A stretch of 40,099 nucleotides of DNA from an uncultured Phycisphaera sp. (GCA_937919685.1 CALFOM010000244.1:1-40099); one strand, 5' to 3'. Counted from the first letter of the stretch, positions 8,048 through 16,859 are shown. Notes: generated from the letters alone by a model not told the origin. Program-made: numbers and translations.

Positions 8048-10899
8048 TCGTCTTCCCCCCCTTCGTCGTCGACGCCGAGCGTCTGGGTTCGCTGGACTAA
8101 CGCGACCGGATCGCCCTCCCATGGCGCATCGCCGAGATAATCGAAGTGACCCGCGCGAATGTCCCGAACCACTTCGACCGCAGCGTCCATCGCATCCTGT
8201 TGGAACTCGTCGATGCGCTTCGATGGCGTGAATCCGATCTTCGCGGGATCGGCTCCTACGAGGAAGTACCCGGTGGCGATGTCGGACGCCGCGGGCTTCT
8301 CGGGAAGCTGGTCCGCATGGAGCCCCCGATACAGGGGTAACTGCAGATCGATCCAACGGTCCTTGCTTCGGTGTGCTTTGTCCGGCGTCGTACCGGAATC
8401 CGAAGACTTGAAGTCGATCAGTCGCCATCCGAGGTCCGGATGATGATCGATGCGATCGATTCGCCCCGTGACCCGCATCGGCAGATCCCCGGGAATGTCG
8501 AGCATCGCGTCGAGCTTCTCCTCGACGGCATGAATTCGCCAGCCATCCGAGGCCAGCCGCGCCTGCTGCAAGGCGACATGCTCCAGCCTTGCTTCGAGGA
8601 TCCGCTTCTGCAGGCGAAGCCCCGCACCGCGATTCGGCCCGCAGAGTCGATCGATTCCGGCAGACATCGCCGTGACCAGGCTGTCACGAATTTCCTCGGG
8701 GTCGGTGCGGTGCGGCTCACCGCGGCCCTGTCGTTGAATCTCCTCGAGTCCGAACACCTCCACGGCTTCGTGCAGTGCAATGCCGAAAAGCCGCGCGTCG
8801 AGTTCCGCGCCGACGGGGTCGGGGGCCTTGAGCCCGAGGATCGTCCGGAGCCAGAAGCGATATGGCGAGACGAGGTAGTTCTTAAACCCCGTGACCGAGA
8901 GACGATCGAGCGCTGCGGGCCCAGTCGCGCCGTCGATGGCCGCTGGACGGGGTCGACCGAAACGAGAGACGGCGTTGCCGCAGCGGGCCCGGACGCGGGG
9001 TGGCGCGAAGACCTGCACCACACGACGGGCGAGCGAGGTCCCGTGATCACCGAAGATCAACCGCGAGGGCACCCGGGGTTCGCCCCGTGAATCTCGACGG
9101 GGAACGATGAACCTTGCCTCCGGATCACGCCCGAGAATCGTCGACAACACCCAGAGATCCCGGGCGTGCCTTCGTTGTTCATCTTCGATGCCCGCCGCCG
9201 ACCGCAACCGGTCGGGAAGGATCGGATCCACGAATCGGCCGGGCAGCACCGCATCGTGACAGCCGGTCACGATCACCCGGGAGGCTGGATCAAACGGCGC
9301 CTCGAGCCAACCGATCGTCTCGATTGCCCCCGCCTCGGGTGGATCGGGAACCCGGACCCGGGCGATCGCCTCGAGAAGCAGTCGGACCCCGTCGGCGGCG
9401 AGCACTTCGTGCTGGATTTCGGCCGGCGTCGATGCAAGTTCGCACGCCGCATCGTGCACCCGCGTGAGTATCTCCTCAGGCCAGAGATTGTTTTTCGCTT
9501 CTTCATCGAGTCGTCGAAGAAGGTCGAGAACGGCCGCGATGGCGACGTCGAGCGACATGACGGACGTCGAGTGCAGCGGTCCGAGCAGTTCGGTCACGAT
9601 CGCGTCGGCGGCGATCAGAACGACGCGAGATTCCTCGTCCCGCTGGTGCGGGGTGTCCACGGGATCACCGGGATCACCGGGCCAGCCGACGACCAGCGAT
9701 CGCGGCATGTTCCGCTCCGTCCAGGACGACCAGGCCGCTGCGACATTCGCACCATCGAGCCGTCGATCGACCGCGACTGCGAACGACGGATCACCGAGCA
9801 GACGACCGAACGCGTTGGAGTCTCGGCGTTCGAGAAAGTCCGCGAGCACGCCGAGCGTCCGGGCGATCGCCATTCGGCCGATGAGCCGTCCTCCGGCAAG
9901 GTGCGTCCGTACGCCCGCGGCTTCCAACTCGCGACGGAATGATTCCGCCGATGTCTCGTCCGCGACCACGATCGCCAGTGAATCCGGATCCAGCGCCGCG
10001 GATCCCGAGGCCCGTAAGGATGGCTCCGCCAGCATCTCGACCACTGCTTCCGCCTCGTCGATGGGCTTGTCCTCAACCTGCAATGACGCCAGCGGAATCA
10101 CCGGCGGGTTCTTGATCCAAGCTTCCGGCACAAGTCTTCCGAACGCATCGAATCGACCTGCGGCCTGATCCGCGATCACCATGACTCGACACGTCACCCC
10201 GCCAAGCGCCGACTCGTCACGTTTCGAGAGATCGACCACGCCGAGCAGGACGACTTCGTCAATCGGTTTGATCGGGTTGCTGGGGTCGATCGGGTTGATG
10301 GGGTCGCCGGCCGATGCCGCGAGCACCGCACGTTTGGCCATCTCCTTGCTGCAACGTCCGATCTCCGCGAGCCGATTTTCCGTCAGTGCCAGGACGCCAC
10401 CGATTCGGAGGTATCGCTCGGAATCGCCACCGATGTTCGCGGCGATCTCGGCCATCTCCGACCAGGAGACCCCCGCCGCGGAAATGGAACGATCCGCCGC
10501 CAGAATGGAATCGGCGACTGACAAGCGTTCGAGGATTTCGGCGCCCGCGGCGATAATGCCACCGACGACCTCCGGGGCTTCCGAATCGAGAATTGACGCC
10601 ATCGCCGCCCGTAAGGCGACATCGTCGACCACCGGCGTGTCGGGGAGGCCTCGAACCGTGAAGACGAGTTCGCTCGGAGTCACCACCCGTGGTGGGACGA
10701 ACCGTAAACCCAAGCTGGCCGACTCTTCTTCAAGCGAAAGCAGGAACTGCCGCCCCGCCCGGCCACCAGGGGTGACGACCACGATCTTCGAGAGATCGAT
10801 CTCTCCGAGCTCGTCCGGCTCCCGATCAAGCAGCAACCGTGCGGCAACATTCAGCGGCTCGCTCGTTCCCAAGGGTATCGGCGAGGGCTGTTGGGTCAT
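8044..10899 (-). CDS. addB: AddB-type subunit (degenerate helicase plus PD-(D/E)XK nuclease)
   Basis: Partner of AddA in the end-resecting helicase-nuclease. The N-terminus has a Walker A-like loop (TPGGRAGRQF) that lacks the GK(S/T) signature, so ATP hydrolysis by this subunit is unlikely, as in shorter AddB proteins. The C-terminus carries a PD-(D/E)XK nuclease domain of the PF12705 type: RIDRIDHH, then LIDFKSSD, then a Gln-containing helix (DLQLPLYRG). The 951 residues are shorter than Bacillus AddB (about 1150). The C-terminal CxxCx5C cysteines that bind its iron-sulfur cluster are not seen. The ATG at 10899 follows the 217-residue membrane protein gene by 150 bases. The stop overlaps the addA start (ATGA). 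A short Pro/Ile/Asp-rich repeat lies near residues 198-212. Assignment rests on the nuclease domain and the AddA neighbour. Confidence 0.88.
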   Translation of the reverse strand: MTQQPSPIPLGTSEPLNVAARLLLDREPDELGEIDLSKIVVVTPGGRAGRQFLLSLEEESASLGLRFVPPRVVTPSELVFTVRGLPDTPVVDDVALRAAMASILDSEAPEVVGGIIAAGAEILERLSVADSILAADRSISAAGVSWSEMAEIAANIGGDSERYLRIGGVLALTENRLAEIGRCSKEMAKRAVLAASAGDPINPIDPSNPIKPIDEVVLLGVVDLSKRDESALGGVTCRVMVIADQAAGRFDAFGRLVPEAWIKNPPVIPLASLQVEDKPIDEAEAVVEMLAEPSLRASGSAALDPDSLAIVVADETSAESFRRELEAAGVRTHLAGGRLIGRMAIARTLGVLADFLERRDSNAFGRLLGDPSFAVAVDRRLDGANVAAAWSSWTERNMPRSLVVGWPGDPGDPVDTPHQRDEESRVVLIAADAIVTELLGPLHSTSVMSLDVAIAAVLDLLRRLDEEAKNNLWPEEILTRVHDAACELASTPAEIQHEVLAADGVRLLLEAIARVRVPDPPEAGAIETIGWLEAPFDPASRVIVTGCHDAVLPGRFVDPILPDRLRSAAGIEDEQRRHARDLWVLSTILGRDPEARFIVPRRDSRGEPRVPSRLIFGDHGTSLARRVVQVFAPPRVRARCGNAVSRFGRPRPAAIDGATGPAALDRLSVTGFKNYLVSPYRFWLRTILGLKAPDPVGAELDARLFGIALHEAVEVFGLEEIQRQGRGEPHRTDPEEIRDSLVTAMSAGIDRLCGPNRGAGLRLQKRILEARLEHVALQQARLASDGWRIHAVEEKLDAMLDIPGDLPMRVTGRIDRIDHHPDLGWRLIDFKSSDSGTTPDKAHRSKDRWIDLQLPLYRGLHADQLPEKPAASDIATGYFLVGADPAKIGFTPSKRIDEFQQDAMDAAVEVVRDIRAGHFDYLGDAPWEGDPVALVQRTQTLGVDDEGGEDE
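10271..10306. repeat. two 18-bp tandem repeats inside addB
   Basis: The 18-base unit at 10271-10288 is repeated at 10289-10306 with one mismatch. Because 18 is a multiple of three, the duplication stays in frame and encodes the Pro/Ile/Asp/Asn-rich linker (NPIDPSNPIKPID) near residue 200 of AddB. It looks like a small replication-slippage expansion in a loop. Confidence 0.8.
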
Positions 10900-11049
10900 C
10901 GAAAAACCCTCAAAGAAGGAACTGGTCTTGAAAACGGCGGCGCACCAACGTCGAGGCCATCATCCCGGAACACCTCGAATCGCGTCGTCTGACCGCTTCG
11001 TTCGGGAAGATCGTTCGATTCGTCTATATGTCTCCGGAGCCCCTCGTCG

Positions 11050-11703
11050 TCAGCGGAGGGTCCGGAACCGGAGTCCCAACTCGCCCGAAGCGACCTCAAG
11101 ATCCTCAATTCGCACTCGACGCCCGTCCGCAAGATCGAAAGTCCGAGGAACGGAAAGACCGTCCATCGAGACCTCGGGGCCGTGGCCATCGCTCGTTCCG
11201 AACTCCGGGACCATCGAAGCACCCATCGCCAGCGGCACCGGTATCCAGCCGATCGATATTCCGACCAGTTCGAAAATCACCGATTCAAGTTCGAGCCGAG
11301 GTCGGAGATCGATCACCACGACCGAATGCCACGGAGATCTGACGCCGATTTGAATTACGTCGGTTCCGAACCGGATCCGCGGATCGGTCCAGCCGTCCGG
11401 AAACTCCAGATCACCGTCATGCTCGAGCCAAGGAATCAGCCGGGTCGCTAGCCAGACGTTGGCGATGTCGTCCTCGATCACGAAGCCCCAAGGTTCCTCG
11501 GAGTCACGGACCTTGGTGAGGCGACTCACCACGCGCTGTTCGATGTCATTGCCCTGCTGCTTGAGGGATCCACCGTCGGGTGTGAGTCGCCACCAGAAGG
11601 GGCCGGCCAAAGAGAGGATGGTGATCACGACCAGCGCGGGAAGCACGAAAGAGGCGAGGCGGCGAAGCGGCCAGCGTCGACCATCGGGCCGGGTGCATTC
11701 CAC
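11050..11703 (-). CDS. hypothetical membrane-anchored protein (217 aa)
   Basis: I do not recognise this family. There is a basic N-terminus (RRWPLRRLA), one transmembrane segment at about residues 17-37 (VLPALVVITILSLAGPFWW), then about 175 soluble residues rich in beta-forming stretches (VIQIGVRSPW, SVVVIDLRPRL). The positive-inside rule puts the C-terminal domain outside the cytoplasmic membrane. A Pro/Gly-rich hydrophobic stretch at about 140-160 could pack on the membrane. The ATG lies only 6 bases from the fabF stop, so the two are almost certainly co-transcribed. The position between a ketosynthase pair and addBA does not by itself reveal a function. Confidence 0.8.
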   Translation of the reverse strand: MECTRPDGRRWPLRRLASFVLPALVVITILSLAGPFWWRLTPDGGSLKQQGNDIEQRVVSRLTKVRDSEEPWGFVIEDDIANVWLATRLIPWLEHDGDLEFPDGWTDPRIRFGTDVIQIGVRSPWHSVVVIDLRPRLELESVIFELVGISIGWIPVPLAMGASMVPEFGTSDGHGPEVSMDGLSVPRTFDLADGRRVRIEDLEVASGELGLRFRTLR

Positions 11704-11709
11704 CGCCGG

Positions 11710-13038
11710 TCAGTCCTCGAACCTGGAAATGACCAGCGTGTTGTTCTGACCGCCGAAACCGAAGTTGTTCGACAAGGCCACGTCCACCGTCGCCACTCGG
11801 GCGTCATTGGGAACGTAGTCGAGATCTAGGTCAGGATCCGGGTGGTGCAGATTCCGGGTGGGAGGAATCATGCCGTGTTGGATCGCCATGGCGCTGGTGA
11901 TCAACTCCACGGCGCCCGCCGCGGCGATGAGGTGGCCCATCATGCTCTTGATCGAACTCATCGGAATCAACGGTGCCAACTCGCCGAAGACTCGCTTGAT
12001 CGCTCGAGTCTCGATCGAGTCGTTCTCCTTGGTCCCGGTGCCGTGGGCGGAGATGTAGTGGACGGCCGGCCGACCGTCGGCGCCGGTGGCGTGAGGATCA
12101 ATGCCGGCCTCCGCCAGTGCCTGGTGCATCGCGTCGGCGGCCCCGCGGCCGTCGGGTTGGATGTCGGTGATCCGATAGGCGTCGCAACTCGATCCGTAGC
12201 CCCGCACTTCGACCAACGGCGTGGCGCCGCGGGCCTTTGCATGCGTCAGCGTCTCGAGGATGACCATCCCGGACCCTTCGCCCATCACGAATCCGCCTCG
12301 GGTCCGATCGAACGGCCGCGACGCTTCCGTTGGATCGCCTTCATGTTCGGACAGCGCCGTGAGACGATTGAATCCGGTCACGCCGAGCGGATGGATCATG
12401 GTGTGGGTGCCACCCGAGAGCATCATGTCCGCATCGCCACGACGCAGAATGTCGGTCGCTTCGCCGATCGCCTGAGTGCTGGCGGCACAGGCGGTCAGGC
12501 AGTTGTACGCAGGGCCGCGGATTCCGAATTCACGGCCGAGGTGTGCGAGGGGCATGTTCGGTTCCTGCTCGATCTCGCGGAACGCCTGCATCTTCTCCAA
12601 CGCTTCCGCGACCCAGCGATCACCGTCGACCCGTCGCGACTCCTCGTTCCAACCTGCGAGGTTGACCGCCACGTAGTTGTCGAAGTCTAGGACGCCCTCC
12701 CCGGCGCCCAGGTACATCCCGGCACGAAGCGGGTCGAAGGAACCAGCGGCGAGGCCGGCCTGCGTCCAGGCCTGACGGGCGGCGCCAAGCGCGAACTGTG
12801 TGTTCGGGCCGGCATGTTCATGCACGGACGGATCGTCCAAGAATTGATTGACGTCAAAGTCGCGGACCTCCGCGGCAAACTTGGTCGGAAACGTCGAGGC
12901 GTCGAAACGGGTGATCGGCGCCATTCCGCTTCCGGATGCCATCAACTGTTTCCAGACCGTGTCGAGATCATGCCCGAGCGGCGTCACCCAACCCATGCCG
13001 GTGATCACCACCCGCTCGTCGTCGGATCGCTGGTTCAA
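11710..13038 (-). CDS. fabF: beta-ketoacyl-[acyl-carrier-protein] synthase II family (catalytically complete)
   Basis: Condensing enzyme that extends an acyl chain on acyl carrier protein by decarboxylative Claisen condensation with malonyl-ACP. The thiolase-fold protein has the full Cys-His-His set: Cys184 in LTACAAS, His332 in SAHGTGT and His369 in KSMMGHL, with Lys364 beside the last. The tail NNFGFGGQN is the usual FabF end. The open frame runs upstream with Arg-rich sequence, but homology starts at VVITGMGWVTPLG. The chosen start is TTG at 13038, which forms a TTGA overlap with the stop of the preceding ketosynthase gene and gives 442 residues. It is coupled to a ketosynthase homologue lacking both catalytic histidines, so the pair may work as a heterodimer in a dedicated lipid or polyketide pathway rather than in housekeeping fatty-acid synthesis. 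Confidence 0.92.
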   Translation of the reverse strand: MNQRSDDERVVITGMGWVTPLGHDLDTVWKQLMASGSGMAPITRFDASTFPTKFAAEVRDFDVNQFLDDPSVHEHAGPNTQFALGAARQAWTQAGLAAGSFDPLRAGMYLGAGEGVLDFDNYVAVNLAGWNEESRRVDGDRWVAEALEKMQAFREIEQEPNMPLAHLGREFGIRGPAYNCLTACAASTQAIGEATDILRRGDADMMLSGGTHTMIHPLGVTGFNRLTALSEHEGDPTEASRPFDRTRGGFVMGEGSGMVILETLTHAKARGATPLVEVRGYGSSCDAYRITDIQPDGRGAADAMHQALAEAGIDPHATGADGRPAVHYISAHGTGTKENDSIETRAIKRVFGELAPLIPMSSIKSMMGHLIAAAGAVELITSAMAIQHGMIPPTRNLHHPDPDLDLDYVPNDARVATVDVALSNNFGFGGQNNTLVISRFED

Positions 13039-14381
13039 GAATCGTCCTCCCCAACTCGAGTGAGCACGACCGCCGCAGTCTGCCCTCCGAGGCTGGTGGT
13101 GAAGACGAGGACGGCATCGAGGTCGGCATCCCGGGACGGCGTTGCGGCCGCATCGAGTCCCTCGGTCACACCGTCGTTCACCCGGGCCGGCAGCCGTTGG
13201 GACTCGATCGCCTTCGCCGCCAAGGCGATGGCGATGGCCCCGGTGCCTGCACCGCAACAGCCAAAGAATGGAATCGGAAGCATCAGTGGAATCGTGGGGA
13301 GCCGGTCACCGAAGACGGTCTTCATCGCCCGCCGATCCGCGTCATCCATCACCCGGATGCCACTGCCGAATGGAACGATCGCATCAATGTCTTCCGGCGC
13401 GAGCCCCGCGTTGCGAATCGCACTTGCAATGGCATGCGCCACGCCTGGATCATCGTCCGCGAATCGGGCCCCGACGGTGTCGGGACAGGAGGACTGGGCC
13501 GCACCGAACCCCGAGATTTCGGCATAGATACGTCCGCCCCGTTTCCGGACGGAATCGAGCGCCTCGACCACCAGAATGCCGCCGCCTTCGCCGACGAGGG
13601 TTCCGTCCGCGTCTTCCGCATACGGTCGGATCGCCTTCAAGGCGGAGTCGTCATCGGTCGTTTTCGCAATCCGTCCGGCGAACTGCTGACGCAGCAAGGC
13701 CATTGGATTGACCTTTGAATCACAGCCGCCGGAGAGACAGGCGTCCGCACCGCCCCGTTGAATCGCCCGCATCGACTCACCGATCGAAAGCGTCGCACTT
13801 GATTCGGCACAGGTGATCGTGTTGCTGGGGCCCTGACAGTCATGGATGATCGTGACGTGGCAGGCGAGCATGTTGGGGAGGTATTTGAGCAACCAGAGCG
13901 GCGTCAGATGCCCCATCCCCTGCGTTCCCCAGAGCCCGTAATCGAACCGGCCCTCCGCATCGACCGACTTCGTGAGGGCGAGTGTCAATTCATCGACATC
14001 GGCGGCGATCAACCCGGCCCCGATGTGGCAGCCCATGCGATTTGACGGAATGGTCGGGCCGTCGACCGGCTCGTCGGGTTTCGTCAACAAGCCTGCATCG
14101 GCGATGGCGGCGGCGGCGGCGCCCACCGCCAACTCAATGTCGCGAGCCATCACCTTGGTCGCCTTGCGATACGACTTTGGGACCGAATCACGGACCTTGA
14201 AGGCGTCGGCGGGAAGTGTCCCGGCGTGGCGACTCCGGAAACCTGTCGCATCAAATCTTTCGATGCGAGAAATCGCGGAGGCGCCTTCACAGGCGGCCTG
14301 CCAGAGGCTCTCGATTCCGACACCTGCTGCGGTGATCGGACCGAGGCCGGAAAGTACGACACGTCGATCGCTGGTCGTCAT
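13035..14381 (-). CDS. ketosynthase-fold protein lacking both active-site histidines (chain-length-factor-like)
   Basis: Thiolase-fold homologue of FabF, 448 residues, with a clear ketosynthase N-terminus (VVLSGLGPITAAG) and C-terminus (TSLGGQTAAVVL). The nucleophile is kept (Cys191, TITCAESS). The first catalytic His is replaced, with SAHGTGT becoming VPFGSG (Phe338). The second is replaced as well, with KSMMGHL becoming IPFFGCC (Cys375), and the neighbouring Lys is gone. Such a protein should not decarboxylate malonyl-ACP on its own. The known precedent is the KS-beta or chain-length-factor subunit of type II polyketide synthases, which also pairs with a complete ketosynthase encoded next door, although there the Cys is usually Gln. 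It comes first in the series and overlaps fabF by TTGA. The start at 14381 is the only sensible ATG. Confidence 0.88.
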   Translation of the reverse strand: MTTSDRRVVLSGLGPITAAGVGIESLWQAACEGASAISRIERFDATGFRSRHAGTLPADAFKVRDSVPKSYRKATKVMARDIELAVGAAAAAIADAGLLTKPDEPVDGPTIPSNRMGCHIGAGLIAADVDELTLALTKSVDAEGRFDYGLWGTQGMGHLTPLWLLKYLPNMLACHVTIIHDCQGPSNTITCAESSATLSIGESMRAIQRGGADACLSGGCDSKVNPMALLRQQFAGRIAKTTDDDSALKAIRPYAEDADGTLVGEGGGILVVEALDSVRKRGGRIYAEISGFGAAQSSCPDTVGARFADDDPGVAHAIASAIRNAGLAPEDIDAIVPFGSGIRVMDDADRRAMKTVFGDRLPTIPLMLPIPFFGCCGAGTGAIAIALAAKAIESQRLPARVNDGVTEGLDAAATPSRDADLDAVLVFTTSLGGQTAAVVLTRVGEDDS

Positions 14382-14438
14382 GGGGGCGAGGAGTGTATCC
14401 GAAGCGGCGGGATCAACCGCTCCGAACCGTGGACGATC

Positions 14439-15860
14439 TCAAGCCTGTGTATCCCGCATCCGTTTGGCGATCCGCATCGCCATTTCGAGTGATTGCTCGT
14501 AATTGAGCCGTGGATCGACCTGTGAGCGGTATCCGTGGCCGAGATCGGTATCGGCGAGCCCTCGAGCCCCCCCAGTGCACTCGATCACATTCTCGCCGGT
14601 GAGTTCAAAATGAACGCCGCCGAGCCGGGACCCGCATTCCACATGGATCTCGAAGGCCAGTTCGAGTTCCTCGAGGATGTCGTCGAACGACCGCGTCTTG
14701 ACCTTCTCGCCGGCCATCGGTCCAGACTCCGGTACCACGTTCCGGGTGTTGCCATGCATCGGATCACAGACCCAGAGCGGTTTTCGTCCCGTTTCCGCGA
14801 CCGCGCGGAGTATCGGCGGAAGCCCGTGCGCGATGCCTTCGCGACCGAAACGGTGGATGAGGGTCAGTCGGCCCGGCGATCGATGTGGATCGAGCCGTTC
14901 CACGAGGGCCAGAACCTGATCGACCGACATGCCCGTCCCGACTTTCACGCCGATCGGGTTCTGAATCCCACTGAAATACGCCACATGGCCGCCATCCGGA
15001 TCGGCGGTTCGCAAGCCGATCCAGGGAAAGTGCGTCGACAGATTCCACCAACCGGGGCGATGCGGTACCTGCCTCGTTAAGGCCTCCTCGTATTCCAGAA
15101 GGAGGCCCTCATGACTGGTGAAGAAATCAACCTGCGACATCTCGCCGAGTTGCTTCCCGGCAAGCGACTCCATGAATCGCAATGCTTCGCCGATGGCCTC
15201 CACCATCGCCTGATACTCACCCCCGCGAGGCGAATGACTGGCGAAGTCGAGATCCCAGTACTCGGGATGGTGCAGGTCGGCGAATCCACCGTCGATGAGC
15301 GACCTAATGAAGTTGAGCGTCAGGGCTGATCTAGAATGGCCCTCCACGAGCCGGGAGGGATCCGGCGCCCGCTCCGTCGCACCAAAGGACGACGCGTTGA
15401 CGTTGTCGCCTCGGTAACTCGGGAGTTCAACACCGTTTCGCGTCTCGGTCGAAGTCGATCGTGGTTTGGCATATTGGCCGGCGAACCGACCGACTCGGAT
15501 CACCCGCCGCCGACCGCCGTGGGCCAGGACGAGACTCATCTGGAGGAGAATCTTCAAACGAGCCGCGATCGGCTCGGAGGCGCATTCATCGAATCGCTCG
15601 GCGCAGTCCCCACCCTGAAGAAGGAACCGCTGTCCGTCCGCCGCCTCGGCCAACTGCTTCCTGAGACGGTCGATCTCCCAACTCGTCACCAATGGCGGAA
15701 GACTTCGAAGGCTCGCCACCGCCGCCGCGAGTGCGGTCGAATCCGCATATTCCGGTTGCTGGGTGGTCGGAATGGCCCGCCAGAGACCGGGATTCCAATC
15801 CTCGTTTGCGCCGGGTGGCGGGGTCGTCGAGGACGAATGAGGGTCAGGAGGGATGGACAT
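14439..15860 (-). CDS. 3-deoxy-7-phosphoheptulonate (DAHP) synthase, class II
   Basis: First enzyme of the shikimate pathway: phosphoenolpyruvate plus erythrose 4-phosphate gives DAHP in the cytoplasm. The 473 residues match the plant/mycobacterial class II family. Motifs include LLQGGDCAE (metal-binding Cys), RVGRFAGQYAKPRS, the metal/substrate segment ending in CDPMHGNT, and HVECGSRLGGVHFELTGE near the end. The N-terminus is a Pro/Ser-rich leader before the conserved WNPGLWRAIP. The gene lies just downstream of tRNA-Leu on the same strand and 57 bases before the altered ketosynthase gene. It could share a transcript with the ketosynthase series, but nothing in the sequence proves this. No other shikimate genes are present. 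Confidence 0.96.
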   Translation of the reverse strand: MSIPPDPHSSSTTPPPGANEDWNPGLWRAIPTTQQPEYADSTALAAAVASLRSLPPLVTSWEIDRLRKQLAEAADGQRFLLQGGDCAERFDECASEPIAARLKILLQMSLVLAHGGRRRVIRVGRFAGQYAKPRSTSTETRNGVELPSYRGDNVNASSFGATERAPDPSRLVEGHSRSALTLNFIRSLIDGGFADLHHPEYWDLDFASHSPRGGEYQAMVEAIGEALRFMESLAGKQLGEMSQVDFFTSHEGLLLEYEEALTRQVPHRPGWWNLSTHFPWIGLRTADPDGGHVAYFSGIQNPIGVKVGTGMSVDQVLALVERLDPHRSPGRLTLIHRFGREGIAHGLPPILRAVAETGRKPLWVCDPMHGNTRNVVPESGPMAGEKVKTRSFDDILEELELAFEIHVECGSRLGGVHFELTGENVIECTGGARGLADTDLGHGYRSQVDPRLNYEQSLEMAMRIAKRMRDTQA

Positions 15861-15895
15861 GGGCCTGCCGGCTGTGAAGAGAGGAAGAAGATGAA

Positions 15896-15979
15896 TGCGG
15901 GCGACAGGAATCGAACCTGCACGGGTTTTACCCCACGGGAACCTAAATCCCGCGCGTCTGCCAGTTCCGCCACGCCCGC
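15896..15979 (-). tRNA. tRNA-Leu, anticodon UAG
   Basis: On the minus strand the sequence folds as a class II tRNA. The seven-base acceptor stem GCGGGCG pairs with CGCCCGC. The D arm begins TGGCGGAACTGGCAGAC. The anticodon stem CGGGA/TCCCG encloses TTTAGGT with anticodon TAG. A long variable arm (TGGGGTAAAACCCG) and the T arm GGTTCGATTCC follow. The discriminator base is A at 15896. CCA is not encoded. Confidence 0.95.
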
Positions 15980-16113
15980 GTGGGAACGTATCGTATTAGA
16001 TCAAACAGGCCGATGTGCCTCTCTCAACCCGATGAAGTTGATTCAACCACCTTCCTCAACCTCTCCCCGGCTTCGGCCGGTTTTCCCCCCACCACCCGCG
16101 ATGGAGTCCATCC

Positions 16114-16752
16114 ATGGGATTCAGCCGAGTCGCCGCCCTTCACCTCGTCCCCCTGCTCACCAGAATCGTCCTCTGCGCCGTCTTTGTACCGGCGGGGTGG
16201 TCGAAGATCATGGATCAGGTCGAATTCAGCGGTCCGACCGCCGCCACCATCCGGTCCCTCACCGGCACCCCGGAAGCGACGGGAACGCCGGTGGCCTTCC
16301 GCCAGGAACTCACGCCGCCATCTGAGACGGCCCGACGCGCCGCGGAATCGCCTCTCGAGGCCAGACGCCTCTATGGACTCGCGGTGATGCTGCACGACGC
16401 GAATCTTCCCTATCCCGTGATCCAGGCATGGCTTGCCGCGACCACGGAATTGGTCGGAGGCTGCCTTGTTCTGCTGGGCCTGTTCAGCCGGATCTGGACG
16501 GTCGGGCTCGCGGTCGCGATGGGCTTCGCCTTCGTCCTCACGAGCCTGCCGGCGATCCAGGCCTCGGGCCCGTTCGCCCTGGACGTCACGGCGTTCACCA
16601 AGGCATCCGCCCAGCTTGCCCTCTTCATGCTCTCGTTGAGCATCGTTCTGGGCGGTCCCGGTGGCATCAGCCTCGACCATGCGATCTTCGGAGAAGGCAC
16701 GCGCAAGGCCCGCAGCCCCCGCGCGAGCGATGTGGAGCCAGAGGACGACTGA
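16114..16752 (+). CDS. DoxX-family membrane protein
   Basis: Integral membrane protein of the DoxX/SURF4-like family, four helices, of uncertain biochemical role; some members act in thiol or quinone redox. The first helix (VPLLTRIVLCAVFVPAGWSKI) carries the typical FxxxGxxK pattern. Helices 2-4 lie at about residues 108-125, 127-145 and 165-182 (ALFMLSLSIVLGGPGGI). A loop of about 70 polar residues between helices 1 and 2 is longer than in most DoxX proteins and contains ELTPPSETARRAAE. The ATG is preceded by GGAG 8-9 bases upstream. It is the first plus-strand gene after the minus-strand block and lies 107 bases before the vWA gene, so it may be the first gene of that operon. Confidence 0.85.
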   Translation: MGFSRVAALHLVPLLTRIVLCAVFVPAGWSKIMDQVEFSGPTAATIRSLTGTPEATGTPVAFRQELTPPSETARRAAESPLEARRLYGLAVMLHDANLPYPVIQAWLAATTELVGGCLVLLGLFSRIWTVGLAVAMGFAFVLTSLPAIQASGPFALDVTAFTKASAQLALFMLSLSIVLGGPGGISLDHAIFGEGTRKARSPRASDVEPEDD

Positions 16753-16859
16753 TCGATAACAGAGGCTCCACGATTCCCAACGCTGCCGAAGGACCATGTC
16801 CCTGCGTTTTGGCAACTCACACCTCGATCACCGGACGACCCGGCTAGATTCCATCTGCA

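Noticed and set aside
6731-8140. 469-codon plus-strand frame
   Set aside because: Antisense to addA, which has all seven helicase motifs; the long frame comes from high GC content.
8048-8428. 127-codon N-terminal extension of AddA
   Set aside because: Arg/Gly-rich shadow of addB; the ATGA overlap start gives a normal AddA.
10181-11353. 390-codon plus-strand frame
   Set aside because: Antisense to addB and the 217-residue protein; Ser/Arg/Pro-rich low complexity.
13039-13257. 73-codon N-terminal extension of FabF
   Set aside because: Arg/Cys-rich shadow of the upstream ketosynthase; TTG at 13038 fits the homology start.
15686-15973. 95-codon minus-strand frame beginning MAELADARDLGSRG
   Set aside because: Its N-terminus is the translation of tRNA-Leu, a well-known annotation artefact, and the remainder is antisense to no real gene but Arg/Pro-rich and without a family.
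15336-16325. 329-codon plus-strand frame
   Set aside because: It runs antisense through DAHP synthase, crosses the tRNA (the piece GDRNRTC is its complement) and overlaps doxX out of frame.
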